33,545 bases of DNA, from positions 1 through 33,545 of the forward strand of contig JAJZRX010000034.1 of assembly GCA_021850095.1 (NCBI GenBank). The letters run 5' to 3'. The first letter of the stretch is position 1, and each line of letters begins with the position of its first letter. The translations under genes and the position numbers were made by a program. Shown here piece by piece: positions 17,227 through 24,965 of this stretch. The notes below the pieces were generated by a model. The model searched no databases, was not told where the DNA came from, and worked only from the letters and a program-made list of their open reading frames with translations. The DNA is from Deltaproteobacteria bacterium (GTDB lineage Bacteria > Desulfobacterota > Desulfuromonadia > Geobacterales > Pseudopelobacteraceae).

Positions 17227-18813
17227 ATGCTCAACCTGATTTTCATATCAAACAGCCCCAAGGCCCGCTACCTGAAAACTGTTCTGCAGCCGATGCTCAA
17301 GGTTATCATCGACGTTGTGACCGACTTTGACCACGGCTTGAAGGATGTGTTTGAAAAACGGCCGGCAACCGTTTGTATCCAGGATCAGATTGCCGGCGTT
17401 ACCGGCGAGAGTGTCGCCCGTCACATTCAGATGCTTCTTGGAACCGGTGCCCCGCGTTTTATTCTGATGCATGACGGTAACAGCAAGGTCAAGCCGATTA
17501 AGGGGCTTTTTGAACATGTGATTGACCTGAATCAGCACGACGAGGATCTTGCCAGGGATTTTCAGGGCATGCTGCAGGCTCTGCTTGGTGAGCAATGGAA
17601 CAAAATCTGTGTTGCACCTGACCATCCGGCGCCATCCGCTGCTCCTTCCGAACCTGTGTTGTCGCCAAAGGCCGACGAATTGGTGGACGAGCTGCTGCTG
17701 GATTTCAAGAACGCCTCCTTGCCTTCCGACTCCTCTGCTGCGGTTCCGGAAGCGTTGACTAACGAAGTTCCTGTACAGACTCCGGTTGATGAAATGGCCG
17801 ATCTGCTGCTGAAACAGGCCCGTCTTGCCCGCCAGAGTCAGGAGCCGGTTGCTGAAACGAACGATCTTCCGATCCAGGATTCTGGCATCGCCGAATCAAG
17901 ACTTGAAAAGGCCCTGGCTTCGATGGATGGGACTGCCTCTGTTGAGCCGATTCCGGATGGGCATACATGCCAGGTAAAGCCGCTTGAGGAACTTCCGCCG
18001 CGTTCGCGGCAACAATCTTCAATAGTTCCGGATGCGCCGAAACCCCTTAAATCCGAACCAAAACCGGCGCCGCAAAAAAATGCCCCCGCAAGCGCTGCCG
18101 CTGTTGCTCCCGTCACCCCCCCCAAGCAGAAACCGGCTTCTGTGCCGGTCGCTCCGGCAGAGTTCAGAATCAATCGTGACAAGCGACCTTCGGAGGAGCC
18201 GATTCCGGAAGATCTGCTGCTGGCTTTTGAAAAAAACTACCGATCGAAAAACGTTTTCGTGAAGTGGATGCTGCTGGTGCTGTTGCTGTTGGGAGTGTCT
18301 GCCGCAGGATGGTATGCAATCAGGCAAAAACCGCAACTCTGGACTTCACTGAAGCACCTGGTTACGCCGTCCGGGCCCGCAGACCTCAAGCGCTCCACAA
18401 GCCTGGTCAAACCTGCCCAGCTCGAGCAGAAGAAAACTCCGGCAGCTCCGGCAACTCCGGCAACCGCTCCGCCCGTGCCCTCGTTTATTCCGCAGTCCGG
18501 ACATGATCCCTCATACGCCGCCAGCAACCCCGGCTGGGAACGGTATAAGGCCAAGAGTTCCGAAGTCAGGGTCTACAGGGACGGAACATCCATAAAGGCC
18601 GTTCAGGTGTTGGCACTCAAAGGCAGCTCGTTGCCGGATGCTTTCCTGAAGTCTGTTTTGATGGAACTGACCGGAAGCAGCGATTACAGCATAACGTCCC
18701 GTGAACAAAAAGCAGGTCTGCTGGTTGCGCGGGGTGTTGTCGCCCAGAAGGCAGATATAATCGTTTATCAGAAAGCATCATCGATACGGGCCTTTGTGAT
18801 TTCTCTTAACTGA
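17227..18813 (+). CDS. Pseudo-receiver / single-span inner-membrane protein, unknown
   Basis: A 528-residue protein I do not recognise. Residues 1-125 look like a degenerate response-regulator receiver: beta1 LNLIFISNS, beta2 IIDVVTDFDHGL, beta3 ATVCIQDQIAGVTGESVARHI (the phospho-Asp position appears to be Gln, and the following Pro is Ala), beta4 RFILMHDGN, then HVIDLNQHDED. This is inference from fold pattern. Residues about 130-335 are a Pro/Ala/Ser-rich linker with two similar acidic helices (DELVDELLLDF and DEMADLLLKQ). A membrane helix (WMLLVLLLLGVSAAGWYAI) lies near 347-365, followed by a second Pro-rich stretch and a compact C-terminal domain (about 435-528) that should be periplasmic. 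It is followed by LysM and PilB-like genes, suggesting a trans-envelope assembly. Confidence 0.75.
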   Translation: MLNLIFISNSPKARYLKTVLQPMLKVIIDVVTDFDHGLKDVFEKRPATVCIQDQIAGVTGESVARHIQMLLGTGAPRFILMHDGNSKVKPIKGLFEHVIDLNQHDEDLARDFQGMLQALLGEQWNKICVAPDHPAPSAAPSEPVLSPKADELVDELLLDFKNASLPSDSSAAVPEALTNEVPVQTPVDEMADLLLKQARLARQSQEPVAETNDLPIQDSGIAESRLEKALASMDGTASVEPIPDGHTCQVKPLEELPPRSRQQSSIVPDAPKPLKSEPKPAPQKNAPASAAAVAPVTPPKQKPASVPVAPAEFRINRDKRPSEEPIPEDLLLAFEKNYRSKNVFVKWMLLVLLLLGVSAAGWYAIRQKPQLWTSLKHLVTPSGPADLKRSTSLVKPAQLEQKKTPAAPATPATAPPVPSFIPQSGHDPSYAASNPGWERYKAKSSEVRVYRDGTSIKAVQVLALKGSSLPDAFLKSVLMELTGSSDYSITSREQKAGLLVARGVVAQKADIIVYQKASSIRAFVISLN

Positions 18814-18830
18814 CCTGCCGTTACATACAT

Positions 18831-18859
18831 TTGACATTTATCATTGCCTACGGTATAAA
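18831..18859 (+). promoter_or_regulatory. Near-consensus sigma70 promoter before the LysM gene
   Basis: TTGACA (18831-18836) and TATAAA (18854-18859) are spaced 17 bp, close to the sigma70 optimum. It lies in the 97-bp gap after the pseudo-receiver gene, so the LysM gene can be expressed on its own. Confidence 0.75.
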
Positions 18860-18910
18860 ACCACGATTTAATTATACGATATCAATTACCGACCAGGTTG
18901 CGGAGATCTG

Positions 18911-20458
18911 ATGCCATTCATTTCAAAATTCCGCCTGACAACACTGACTGTTCCATGTCTGCTCGCACTGTGCGGCGTTTCAGGCGTTGGCGCCGCCATG
19001 GATCCGCGATTTGAAATCGATCCCCAGGCGCTGGCCGTTTCTGAAACAGTTCCAAAAGCGCCGCCCAGAAGAACCGTCCGATCCGCCAAATTGCGCCCTG
19101 CCAGACCCTTGCCGGTCACTGGCGAAAGCACCTATGTTGTCAAACCGGGCGATCACCTTTTTAAAATCTTGATGCATGAATACGGATTGAGCAACAGTCA
19201 GGCCGAAGCCCTGATAGAAAAAGTAAAAAAAGACAACAATATAAGCGATATCAGACGCTTGAAAATAGGTCAAAAAATATCGATCCCCCGGCTTCGTCAA
19301 TCAGCGGGAGAATCCGCAAAAAGCCATCCGTTCGAAGTTGCATCCACCCGCTCTGACGTAACGGAAACACCGGTCGGACAGTCTTTTGTGCTTGAAAGCC
19401 CGGTTGATCCCAGCCCTTCGATCTCCGCTCGGGAATCGCTTGACAAGCTGCGAGGCGTCTGGGACAAGGTCGTTCCGCCCCGCACGGATCTGCAAAAACC
19501 CCTGGTTATGCAGACCTCGACTTTTTCCCTGACCCTTGACCCGCAACGCTATCCGACGTTTTCAAGCATGGATGGGGCGCGCATTCTGCTGGATCAGAAC
19601 AACAGCATTCCGCCGCTGGTAAAGTCACTGATCGAAGAAAAAGACCCCAATGTGCGGATTGTTTCGGAATCTCCCGCCGCTTCCCGTCAATTCATGTCTT
19701 CAATGCTGAAGGCCGCCGGCTTTTACTCGGTGGAAGAAAACTTCAGCATGGATTTCGGCAGCGATCCCCGGTTGACCGTAACGACTGATTTCAAAATCGA
19801 AAAAACGCCGGAAAGCCTGGTCAGGCAGGATATTGTGCTGCTTAACAGCGGTCGAACCGCTCTGCCAAGCTCCCTGAACGCATTTCTCAAAAAAGAAGGT
19901 TTTGCGCTGTACGAACCGTTCGCTTCGCTGAAAAAATTTGCTGTTCGTGATGTCCGCACCCTGCATGTTGTCAAGGACAGCAGCCAGTCCGAAATGGTCG
20001 ATGCCATTCTTTCGGCATTTTCGGTCAATGCCGTTAACGATCGAAGCCTGGATGTATTTGCAGCCGACAACAACGGCATATCGCTGGCGGTCAAGGCTGA
20101 ACGGTACTTTGAACGCAATGGCCAACGCTTCGTTGTCACCCGTTTTGACGGCGATCCGGTCAACTACACCCTGTTCAGGATTCTGGAGACAAAGGGGTAT
20201 CGTGTCGTTATTCTTGAAGAACAGGACGGCTTCCGCAAGGTGGCGGAAAAAATCATCTCCCGCATGAAAATTCAGGGATATTTTGCCAAGCACAGTCTGC
20301 TGCAGGATGATTCGGCCGGATATTCACTGCAGATGTCAGGTTTCAAGTTTGATGATGCATCTCTTCCGGGAGGTGAACTCTTTTTGACAAATCAGGCCAT
20401 GGATCGGATTGTCAGTGATCTGCTGAAGGAGAACGGGTATCGCATTAACAGCCGTTGA
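18911..20458 (+). CDS. Periplasmic LysM-domain protein, unknown function
   Basis: A 515-residue exported protein. A signal peptide (residues 1-29, cleavage near GVGA-AM) is followed by a basic Pro/Arg segment and a LysM domain at about 73-128 (YVVKPGDHLFKIL ... RLKIGQKISIP), which binds peptidoglycan glycans. The remaining 380 residues match no family I know. They contain repeated short units of the type FLKKEGF / LETKGYRVVILEE / LLKENGYRI, suggesting a duplicated alpha/beta fold. No peptidase or amidase active site is visible. GGAG (18902-18905) supports the start. It lies between the pseudo-receiver membrane protein and the motor ATPase; LysM proteins anchor type IV pilus secretins in other systems (TsaP), an analogy only. 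Confidence 0.8.
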   Translation: MPFISKFRLTTLTVPCLLALCGVSGVGAAMDPRFEIDPQALAVSETVPKAPPRRTVRSAKLRPARPLPVTGESTYVVKPGDHLFKILMHEYGLSNSQAEALIEKVKKDNNISDIRRLKIGQKISIPRLRQSAGESAKSHPFEVASTRSDVTETPVGQSFVLESPVDPSPSISARESLDKLRGVWDKVVPPRTDLQKPLVMQTSTFSLTLDPQRYPTFSSMDGARILLDQNNSIPPLVKSLIEEKDPNVRIVSESPAASRQFMSSMLKAAGFYSVEENFSMDFGSDPRLTVTTDFKIEKTPESLVRQDIVLLNSGRTALPSSLNAFLKKEGFALYEPFASLKKFAVRDVRTLHVVKDSSQSEMVDAILSAFSVNAVNDRSLDVFAADNNGISLAVKAERYFERNGQRFVVTRFDGDPVNYTLFRILETKGYRVVILEEQDGFRKVAEKIISRMKIQGYFAKHSLLQDDSAGYSLQMSGFKFDDASLPGGELFLTNQAMDRIVSDLLKENGYRINSR

Positions 20459-20488
20459 TATCTTTAACTTGAGTTTGTTTTCTGATAT

Positions 20489-20521
20489 AACGCTCGTAAC
20501 TTGCACAAGGACGAGCGTTTT
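20489..20521 (+). terminator. Hairpin with SD-like loop before the PilB-like gene
   Basis: AACGCTCGT (20489-20497) pairs perfectly with ACGAGCGTT (20511-20519), with a 13-nt loop, followed by TTTTC, so it can act as a terminator or attenuator. The loop contains TTGCACAAGGA (20501-20511), repeated exactly at 20526-20536, where it forms the ribosome-binding site of the next gene. Confidence 0.6.
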
Positions 20522-20547
20522 CAGTTTGCACAAGGAGATTTCAGCAT

Positions 20548-22482
20548 ATGAGTGTCAAAAAAGTAGGGGAGTTGCTGGTTGAACAGCAGCTCATAACCCA
20601 GGATCAGCTGAAAGAAGCCCTGGAGCTGCAGAAGGTGTTTCCGGATCAGCCCATCGGTCAGCTGCTGTGCAAGCTCGGCTTCATCAAGGAAAGCGATTTA
20701 AGCTTTATTCTTGATCAGAAGAACAAGCGCCTCAAGCTGGTTGACATACTGCTGGACGGCGGTCTGCTTGATCAGCAGAAGGTGTCCCATGCCCGTGAGG
20801 TTTCCAAACAGAGCGGCATCTCCCTGGAGAAGGCCCTGCTCAAATTGAATTACGTTGAAGAGGAAAGCCTGGCGAAGGCGGTTGCCTCTCAATATGACAT
20901 GCCTTACATCCATATCAATGCCGCTGAACTCGATCTTTCCCTTTCCCGCTTTATCAGCGCCGTCTACGCCCAGAAACAGCGACTGGCGCCCATATCCAAA
21001 ATCGGCAACACCATCACGCTGGCCATGGCGCACCCGCTCAAGGCCCATGATATACGGGAGCTGGAAGACAGCATCCGGCTCAAGATCATATCGGCAATCG
21101 CCACCGAAACCAGCATATCCAAATCACTCAAACGCCTTTACAATATCGACAGCAGCGCTTCTGCCAGTGCAGCTGACGAAGTCGGTCTGGATATTGTCCC
21201 GGACAGCATCAACGACCTGTTAAGCAGCTCCTCGGCCGGCTATGAGCCGGATATTGAAGAAGAAACCAAGAAAGTTACCGAAAAAGACAGCGTCATTGTC
21301 AAGTTGGTCAACAAGATCGTTTATGACGCCTATATGAACAAGGCTTCCGACATCCATATCGAACCGTATCCGGGCAAAAAGGATGTGGTTGTCCGTACCC
21401 GGGTTGATGGCCAGTGCTCGGTCTACCAGCGCATTCCTTACAAATATAAGTTCGCGATACCTTCACGAATCAAAATCATGGCTGATCTGGATATCGCTGA
21501 ACGGCGCAAGCCGCATGACGGCAAAATTGATTTTAAAAAATTCGGGCCGCTGGATATCGAGCTGCGTGTGGCCACCATGCCGACCGTGGGAGGGTTGGAG
21601 GATGTTGTTATCCGCATTCTGGCCAGCGGCGATCCGATCGGTTTCAGCGACCTTGGTCTGACCGAACGGAATCTGCGTGTTTTCCAGTCGGCCCTGAACA
21701 CGCCCTACGGCCTGATACTGGTGGTCGGTCCGACCGGCTCCGGCAAGACCACCACACTGCATTCCGGCCTGGCCCAGATCAACAAGACCAGTCGCAAAAT
21801 CTGGACCGCCGAGGATCCGGTCGAGATAACCCAGGCCGGACTCCGCCAGGTGCAGATCAATCCCCGCATCGGATTTACCTTTGCGGCGGCCCTGCGCTCA
21901 TTTTTGCGACTGGATCCCGACGTGATCATGGTTGGGGAGATGCGGGACGAAGAGACCGCCAGCACGGCGGTTGAGGCCTCCCTGACCGGCCATCTGGTTT
22001 TTTCGACACTGCATACCAACTCCGCCCCTGAAACGGTGACGCGCCTTCTGGACATGGGGCTCGATCCGTTCAGCTTTTCCGACTCGCTGATCTGTGTGCT
22101 TGCTCAACGACTCGGCCGCCGGCTCTGCAAGGATTGCAAGGAAAGTTACCGTCCCACCGAAACGGAATTCGACGATCTGGTTGAGGAGTATGGCCGTTCC
22201 GAATTCGCGGCTACCGGCTTGGGGATCGATGATCTGAACCTGGCCCGGGCCGTGGGATGTGAGCGTTGCGGAAACACCGGTTACCGCGGCCGGCTGGGAA
22301 TTCACGAGGTGCTGGAATGCACCCCGAAGATGAAAGGTCTTATCAAGCGCCGTGCCGATACCGACAGCGTTCGTGAGCTGGCCGCCCAGGACGGTATGAC
22401 CACCCTCAAGCAGGACGGTCTTCTCAAGGTGTTTCAGGGGCTGACCGATATCCAGGAAGTACGCCGGGTCTGCATAAAATAA
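20548..22482 (+). CDS. PilB/GspE-type motor ATPase (orphan)
   Basis: A 644-residue secretion/pilus assembly ATPase of the GspE/PulE/PilB family. Residues 1-150 carry repeated MshEN-type segments (VGELLVEQQLITQDQLKEAL, then VDILLDGGLLDQQKVSHA), a fold that binds cyclic di-GMP in MshE; no binding is proven here. The ATPase core has ARIKIMADLDIAERRKPHDG-type N2 motifs, Walker A GPTGSGKTT (394-402), Asp box, Walker B-like VIMVGEMRD (459-467) and the His box (LVFSTLHTNSA). Zinc cysteines C527, C530, C571 and C574 complete the C-terminal domain. All catalytic parts are present, so it should be active. No pilC, pilT, pilin or secretin gene is adjacent. The gene ends just before the translation operon. 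Confidence 0.93.
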   Translation: MSVKKVGELLVEQQLITQDQLKEALELQKVFPDQPIGQLLCKLGFIKESDLSFILDQKNKRLKLVDILLDGGLLDQQKVSHAREVSKQSGISLEKALLKLNYVEEESLAKAVASQYDMPYIHINAAELDLSLSRFISAVYAQKQRLAPISKIGNTITLAMAHPLKAHDIRELEDSIRLKIISAIATETSISKSLKRLYNIDSSASASAADEVGLDIVPDSINDLLSSSSAGYEPDIEEETKKVTEKDSVIVKLVNKIVYDAYMNKASDIHIEPYPGKKDVVVRTRVDGQCSVYQRIPYKYKFAIPSRIKIMADLDIAERRKPHDGKIDFKKFGPLDIELRVATMPTVGGLEDVVIRILASGDPIGFSDLGLTERNLRVFQSALNTPYGLILVVGPTGSGKTTTLHSGLAQINKTSRKIWTAEDPVEITQAGLRQVQINPRIGFTFAAALRSFLRLDPDVIMVGEMRDEETASTAVEASLTGHLVFSTLHTNSAPETVTRLLDMGLDPFSFSDSLICVLAQRLGRRLCKDCKESYRPTETEFDDLVEEYGRSEFAATGLGIDDLNLARAVGCERCGNTGYRGRLGIHEVLECTPKMKGLIKRRADTDSVRELAAQDGMTTLKQDGLLKVFQGLTDIQEVRRVCIK

Positions 22483-22506
22483 TCGTGCAACGCATTGAAA
22501 ATATGC

Positions 22507-22535
22507 TTGCATTTCAGGATGTCGCGTGGTAGAAG
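22507..22535 (+). promoter_or_regulatory. Putative promoter of the rimP-nusA-infB operon leader
   Basis: TTGCAT (22507-22512) and TAGAAG (22530-22535) are 17 bp apart, in the 189-bp gap after the PilB-like gene. Transcription from here would begin near 22542 and run directly into the attenuator-like hairpins. It is the best candidate for the operon promoter, as none of equal quality was seen closer to rimP. Confidence 0.45.
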
Positions 22536-22550
22536 GGATAAAATTTATGT

Positions 22551-22587
22551 TCACTCGAAAGTGAGCTCGCAAAGCTCACTTTTTTTT
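22551..22587 (+). terminator. Terminator/attenuator with competing hairpin before rimP
   Basis: AAAGTGAGCT (22558-22567) and AGCTCACTTT (22573-22582) form a perfect 10-bp stem with a 5-nt loop, followed by a run of T to 22587: a textbook intrinsic terminator. An overlapping small hairpin, TCACT (22551-22555) with AGTGA (22560-22564) around a CGAA loop, uses part of the same stem, so only one of the two can form. The terminator may simply end the PilB-like transcript or may attenuate the rimP operon. Confidence 0.8.
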
Positions 22588-22599
22588 GTTTAAAATTCA

Positions 22600-22650
22600 G
22601 CTGATTAAGCATCCGAAAACCGCGTTTATTGATTCATCCGCTTAATCAGC
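22600..22650 (+). promoter_or_regulatory. Long inverted repeat in the rimP leader
   Basis: GCTGATTAAGC (22600-22610) and GCTTAATCAGC (22640-22650) are perfect 11-bp complements around a 29-nt loop that holds a smaller AAAC-CGC-GTTT hairpin. It has no U tract, so it is not a terminator. It ends about 12 nt before the rimP ribosome-binding site (GAGG near 22662). Either an RNA leader element or a DNA operator is possible. Confidence 0.5.
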
Positions 22651-22671
22651 CTTTGATTGAAGAGGTAAGAG

Positions 22672-23157
22672 ATGGCTGCTCCTAAAGAAGATACCTGTAC
22701 TGTCGTGCGCGGCATTGCTCTGCCGATCCTGGAATCCATGGGTATCGAGCTGGTGGATATCGAATTCGGGCGGGTCGGGCGCGATGCGGTTCTGCGTCTG
22801 TTTATTGACAAAGATGGTGGCGTCATGCTTGATGACTGCGCCAATGTCAGCCGTGAGCTGTCACTGATTCTGGATGTGGACGATGTGATCGCCTGCAACT
22901 ACACCCTGGAAGTTTCGTCTCCCGGACTGGATCGCCCCCTGAAGAAGCCGGCCGATTATGAACGCTTCAGCGGTCGTCTGATCAAGGTGCGCACCTATGA
23001 ACCACTGCTTGATGATAAGGGTAATAAACGCAAGACATTTATAGGAAAACTGGATGGGCTCGTTGACGGTGTCGTCAAAATGACACTGACGGAGGGGCAG
23101 ACCGCCTCCATCCCCCTGGAGCGGGTCGCCAAAGCAAATCTGGAATTTGAACTCTGA
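22672..23157 (+). CDS. rimP: Ribosome maturation factor RimP
   Basis: A 161-residue 30S assembly factor. The N-terminal domain contains LPILESMGIELVDIEFG and LRLFIDKDGGVMLDDCANVSREL (in part), and the hinge has the hallmark YTLEVSSPGLDRPLKKPADYERF. The C-terminal SH3-like domain follows. Length is normal. It is the first gene of the classical rimP-nusA-infB-rbfA-truB operon, preceded by a structured leader. GAGGTAAGAG precedes the ATG. Confidence 0.95.
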   Translation: MAAPKEDTCTVVRGIALPILESMGIELVDIEFGRVGRDAVLRLFIDKDGGVMLDDCANVSRELSLILDVDDVIACNYTLEVSSPGLDRPLKKPADYERFSGRLIKVRTYEPLLDDKGNKRKTFIGKLDGLVDGVVKMTLTEGQTASIPLERVAKANLEFEL

Positions 23158-23196
23158 TACTGAATTAACCATACACGCCAGCAAGGAGAAGCAACC

Positions 23197-24348
23197 GTGG
23201 ATACGACTATAAATCTCAAGCACGCCATTGAACAACTTGTCAAAGAAAAGGGTATTGACCGTCAAGTGGTGCTGGAGGCAATGGAGCAGGCCGTTTTGAC
23301 CGCGGCTAACAAGAAATACCGCAACACCCGCGATCTGGAGGCCCATTACAACCACGAGACCGGTGAGGTGGAGCTGTTCGAGTTCGTGACCGTAGTTGAG
23401 GACGTGCAGGACTCCTACAAGGAGATCGGTCTTGAAGAAGCTCATGAGATCGACCCGGAAGCCGAGATCGGCGATTCGCTGGGTGAGAAACTTGATTCCA
23501 GCGGTTTCAGCCGTATTGCGGCGCAGACCGCCAAGCAGGTTATTATCCAGAAAGTTCGTGATGCCGAGCGGGAAACCATCTACAACGAATACAACGACCG
23601 CGTCTGGGAGATCATTACCGGCATGGTGCGCCGTTTTGAAAAAGGCGAGCTTTTGATTGACCTGGGCCGCGCCGAGGCCGTGCTGCCGGCCAAGGAGCAG
23701 ATGCCGCGGGAAGTGTATCGTCCCGGAGACCGTCTGCGTGCGATTATCACCGAAATACGCATGACGACCAAAGGACCGCAGATCATGTTGTCCCGGACAC
23801 ATCCCAGTATGCTTGCCAAACTGTTCGAGGCCGAGGTTCCTGAAATCGCGGAAGGGATTGTGGAGATCAACGCAATTGTCCGCGATCCGGGCAGTCGCGC
23901 CAAAATCGCCGTATCCTCCAATGATCGCGATGTTGATCCGGTCGGCGCCTGTGTCGGTATGCGCGGAGCCCGTGTTCAGAATGTTGTGTCAGAACTGCGC
24001 GGCGAAAAGATCGACATCATCCCCTGGTCCGAGGACATTGCCCGTTTTGCCTGCAACTCGCTTTCGCCGGCCCAGGTGTCCAAAGTGTTTGTTGACGAGG
24101 AGAAGCGTGTCCTCGAGATCATAGTTCCGGACGATCAGCTCTCGCTGGCGATCGGCAAGCGCGGCCAGAACGTCAGTCTGGCGGCCCGCCTGACCGGCTG
24201 CCGCATCGATATTAAAAGTGAATCGAAAGTTGCCGAGGCCGAGTTGCAGGAATTCGCTTCCTATGATGCTACCGAAGCCGCAAGCGAGCCTGATCAGGAA
24301 ACAGAAGTCATGGCTGCCGATCCGGCAACCGAAGAGCCGGCGGAGTAA
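23197..24348 (+). CDS. nusA: Transcription termination/antitermination factor NusA
   Basis: A 383-residue RNA polymerase-binding factor acting in pausing, termination and rRNA antitermination; the boxA candidate at the left edge would be served by the Nus complex to which NusA belongs. The N-terminal domain, an S1 domain (about 130-200: [25 protein letters not shown] in part) and two KH domains ([17 protein letters not shown] and [20 protein letters not shown]) are complete. The C-terminal acidic repeats of E. coli NusA (495 residues) are missing, replaced by a short acidic tail; this is usual outside the gamma-proteobacteria. The start is GTG with AAGGAG upstream. Confidence 0.96.
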   Translation: MDTTINLKHAIEQLVKEKGIDRQVVLEAMEQAVLTAANKKYRNTRDLEAHYNHETGEVELFEFVTVVEDVQDSYKEIGLEEAHEIDPEAEIGDSLGEKLDSSGFSRIAAQTAKQVIIQKVRDAERETIYNEYNDRVWEIITGMVRRFEKGELLIDLGRAEAVLPAKEQMPREVYRPGDRLRAIITEIRMTTKGPQIMLSRTHPSMLAKLFEAEVPEIAEGIVEINAIVRDPGSRAKIAVSSNDRDVDPVGACVGMRGARVQNVVSELRGEKIDIIPWSEDIARFACNSLSPAQVSKVFVDEEKRVLEIIVPDDQLSLAIGKRGQNVSLAARLTGCRIDIKSESKVAEAELQEFASYDATEAASEPDQETEVMAADPATEEPAE

Positions 24349-24357
24349 GCAGCGTTC

Positions 24358-24960
24358 ATGGCCCGCCACGGTAATGCAGAGCAGCCGCAGCGCAGTTGTC
24401 TGGGGTGTCGGACTTCGAAAGACAAGCAGGATCTGATTCGATTTGTCCTCTCTCCGGAACTGGAGATCCTGCCCGATCTGGATTCAAAGCTTCCCGGCCG
24501 GGGTGCCTACACCTGCCAGAACCGCACCTGTCTCATAAAGGCTGTTGCGCAGAAGCAGTTCAAGCGGGCTTTCAAGCAGGATGTACACACCATGCCGTCC
24601 GAGGCTCTGGCAGAGCATGTGCGCCGTATGCTGTATGAGCGCATAATCGGCCTGATAGGTCTGGCAAACAAAGCCGGTTCTGTCACCGGCGGCGGTTCGA
24701 TGGTGACCGATGCGCTGCGGAGCAGGATTAAACCCGGTCTGGTTCTGGTTGCAACTGACGTTTCGGAGGCCATCGGCGCAAAGATCGTGACGCTCGCCGA
24801 TGTCAACCATGTGCCGCAGCGCACGATACTGGTAAAAGAAGATTACGGAGCCATTCTGGGCAAGGCACCCCGAAGCGCCATTGCCGTAAAATCGGGCGGA
24901 TTTGTGGCTCAACTGCTAAAAGCGATTGATAGATATAGAAACTTCCTGGGGGAGGTATAA
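24358..24960 (+). CDS. YlxR (DUF448) / L7Ae-like fused RNA-binding protein
   Basis: A 200-residue fusion of two small proteins that are separate genes (ylxR, ylxQ) between nusA and infB in Firmicutes. Residues 8-80 are the YlxR/DUF448 domain, with RSCLGCR (Cys14, Cys17), GRGAY (47-51) and Cys53/Cys58. Residues about 95-200 are an L7Ae/L30e-like RNA-binding domain ([27 protein letters not shown]). YlxR binds the RNase P RNA in other bacteria; the role here is inferred. It begins 9 bp after nusA and ends 5 bp before infB, whose ribosome-binding site lies in its last codons. Confidence 0.9.
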   Translation: MARHGNAEQPQRSCLGCRTSKDKQDLIRFVLSPELEILPDLDSKLPGRGAYTCQNRTCLIKAVAQKQFKRAFKQDVHTMPSEALAEHVRRMLYERIIGLIGLANKAGSVTGGGSMVTDALRSRIKPGLVLVATDVSEAIGAKIVTLADVNHVPQRTILVKEDYGAILGKAPRSAIAVKSGGFVAQLLKAIDRYRNFLGEV

Positions 24961-24965
24961 AGAAT

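Noticed and set aside
22861..23802. A 313-codon frame opposite rimP and nusA
   Set aside because: It spans two sense genes and their gap, so it is a chance open frame.
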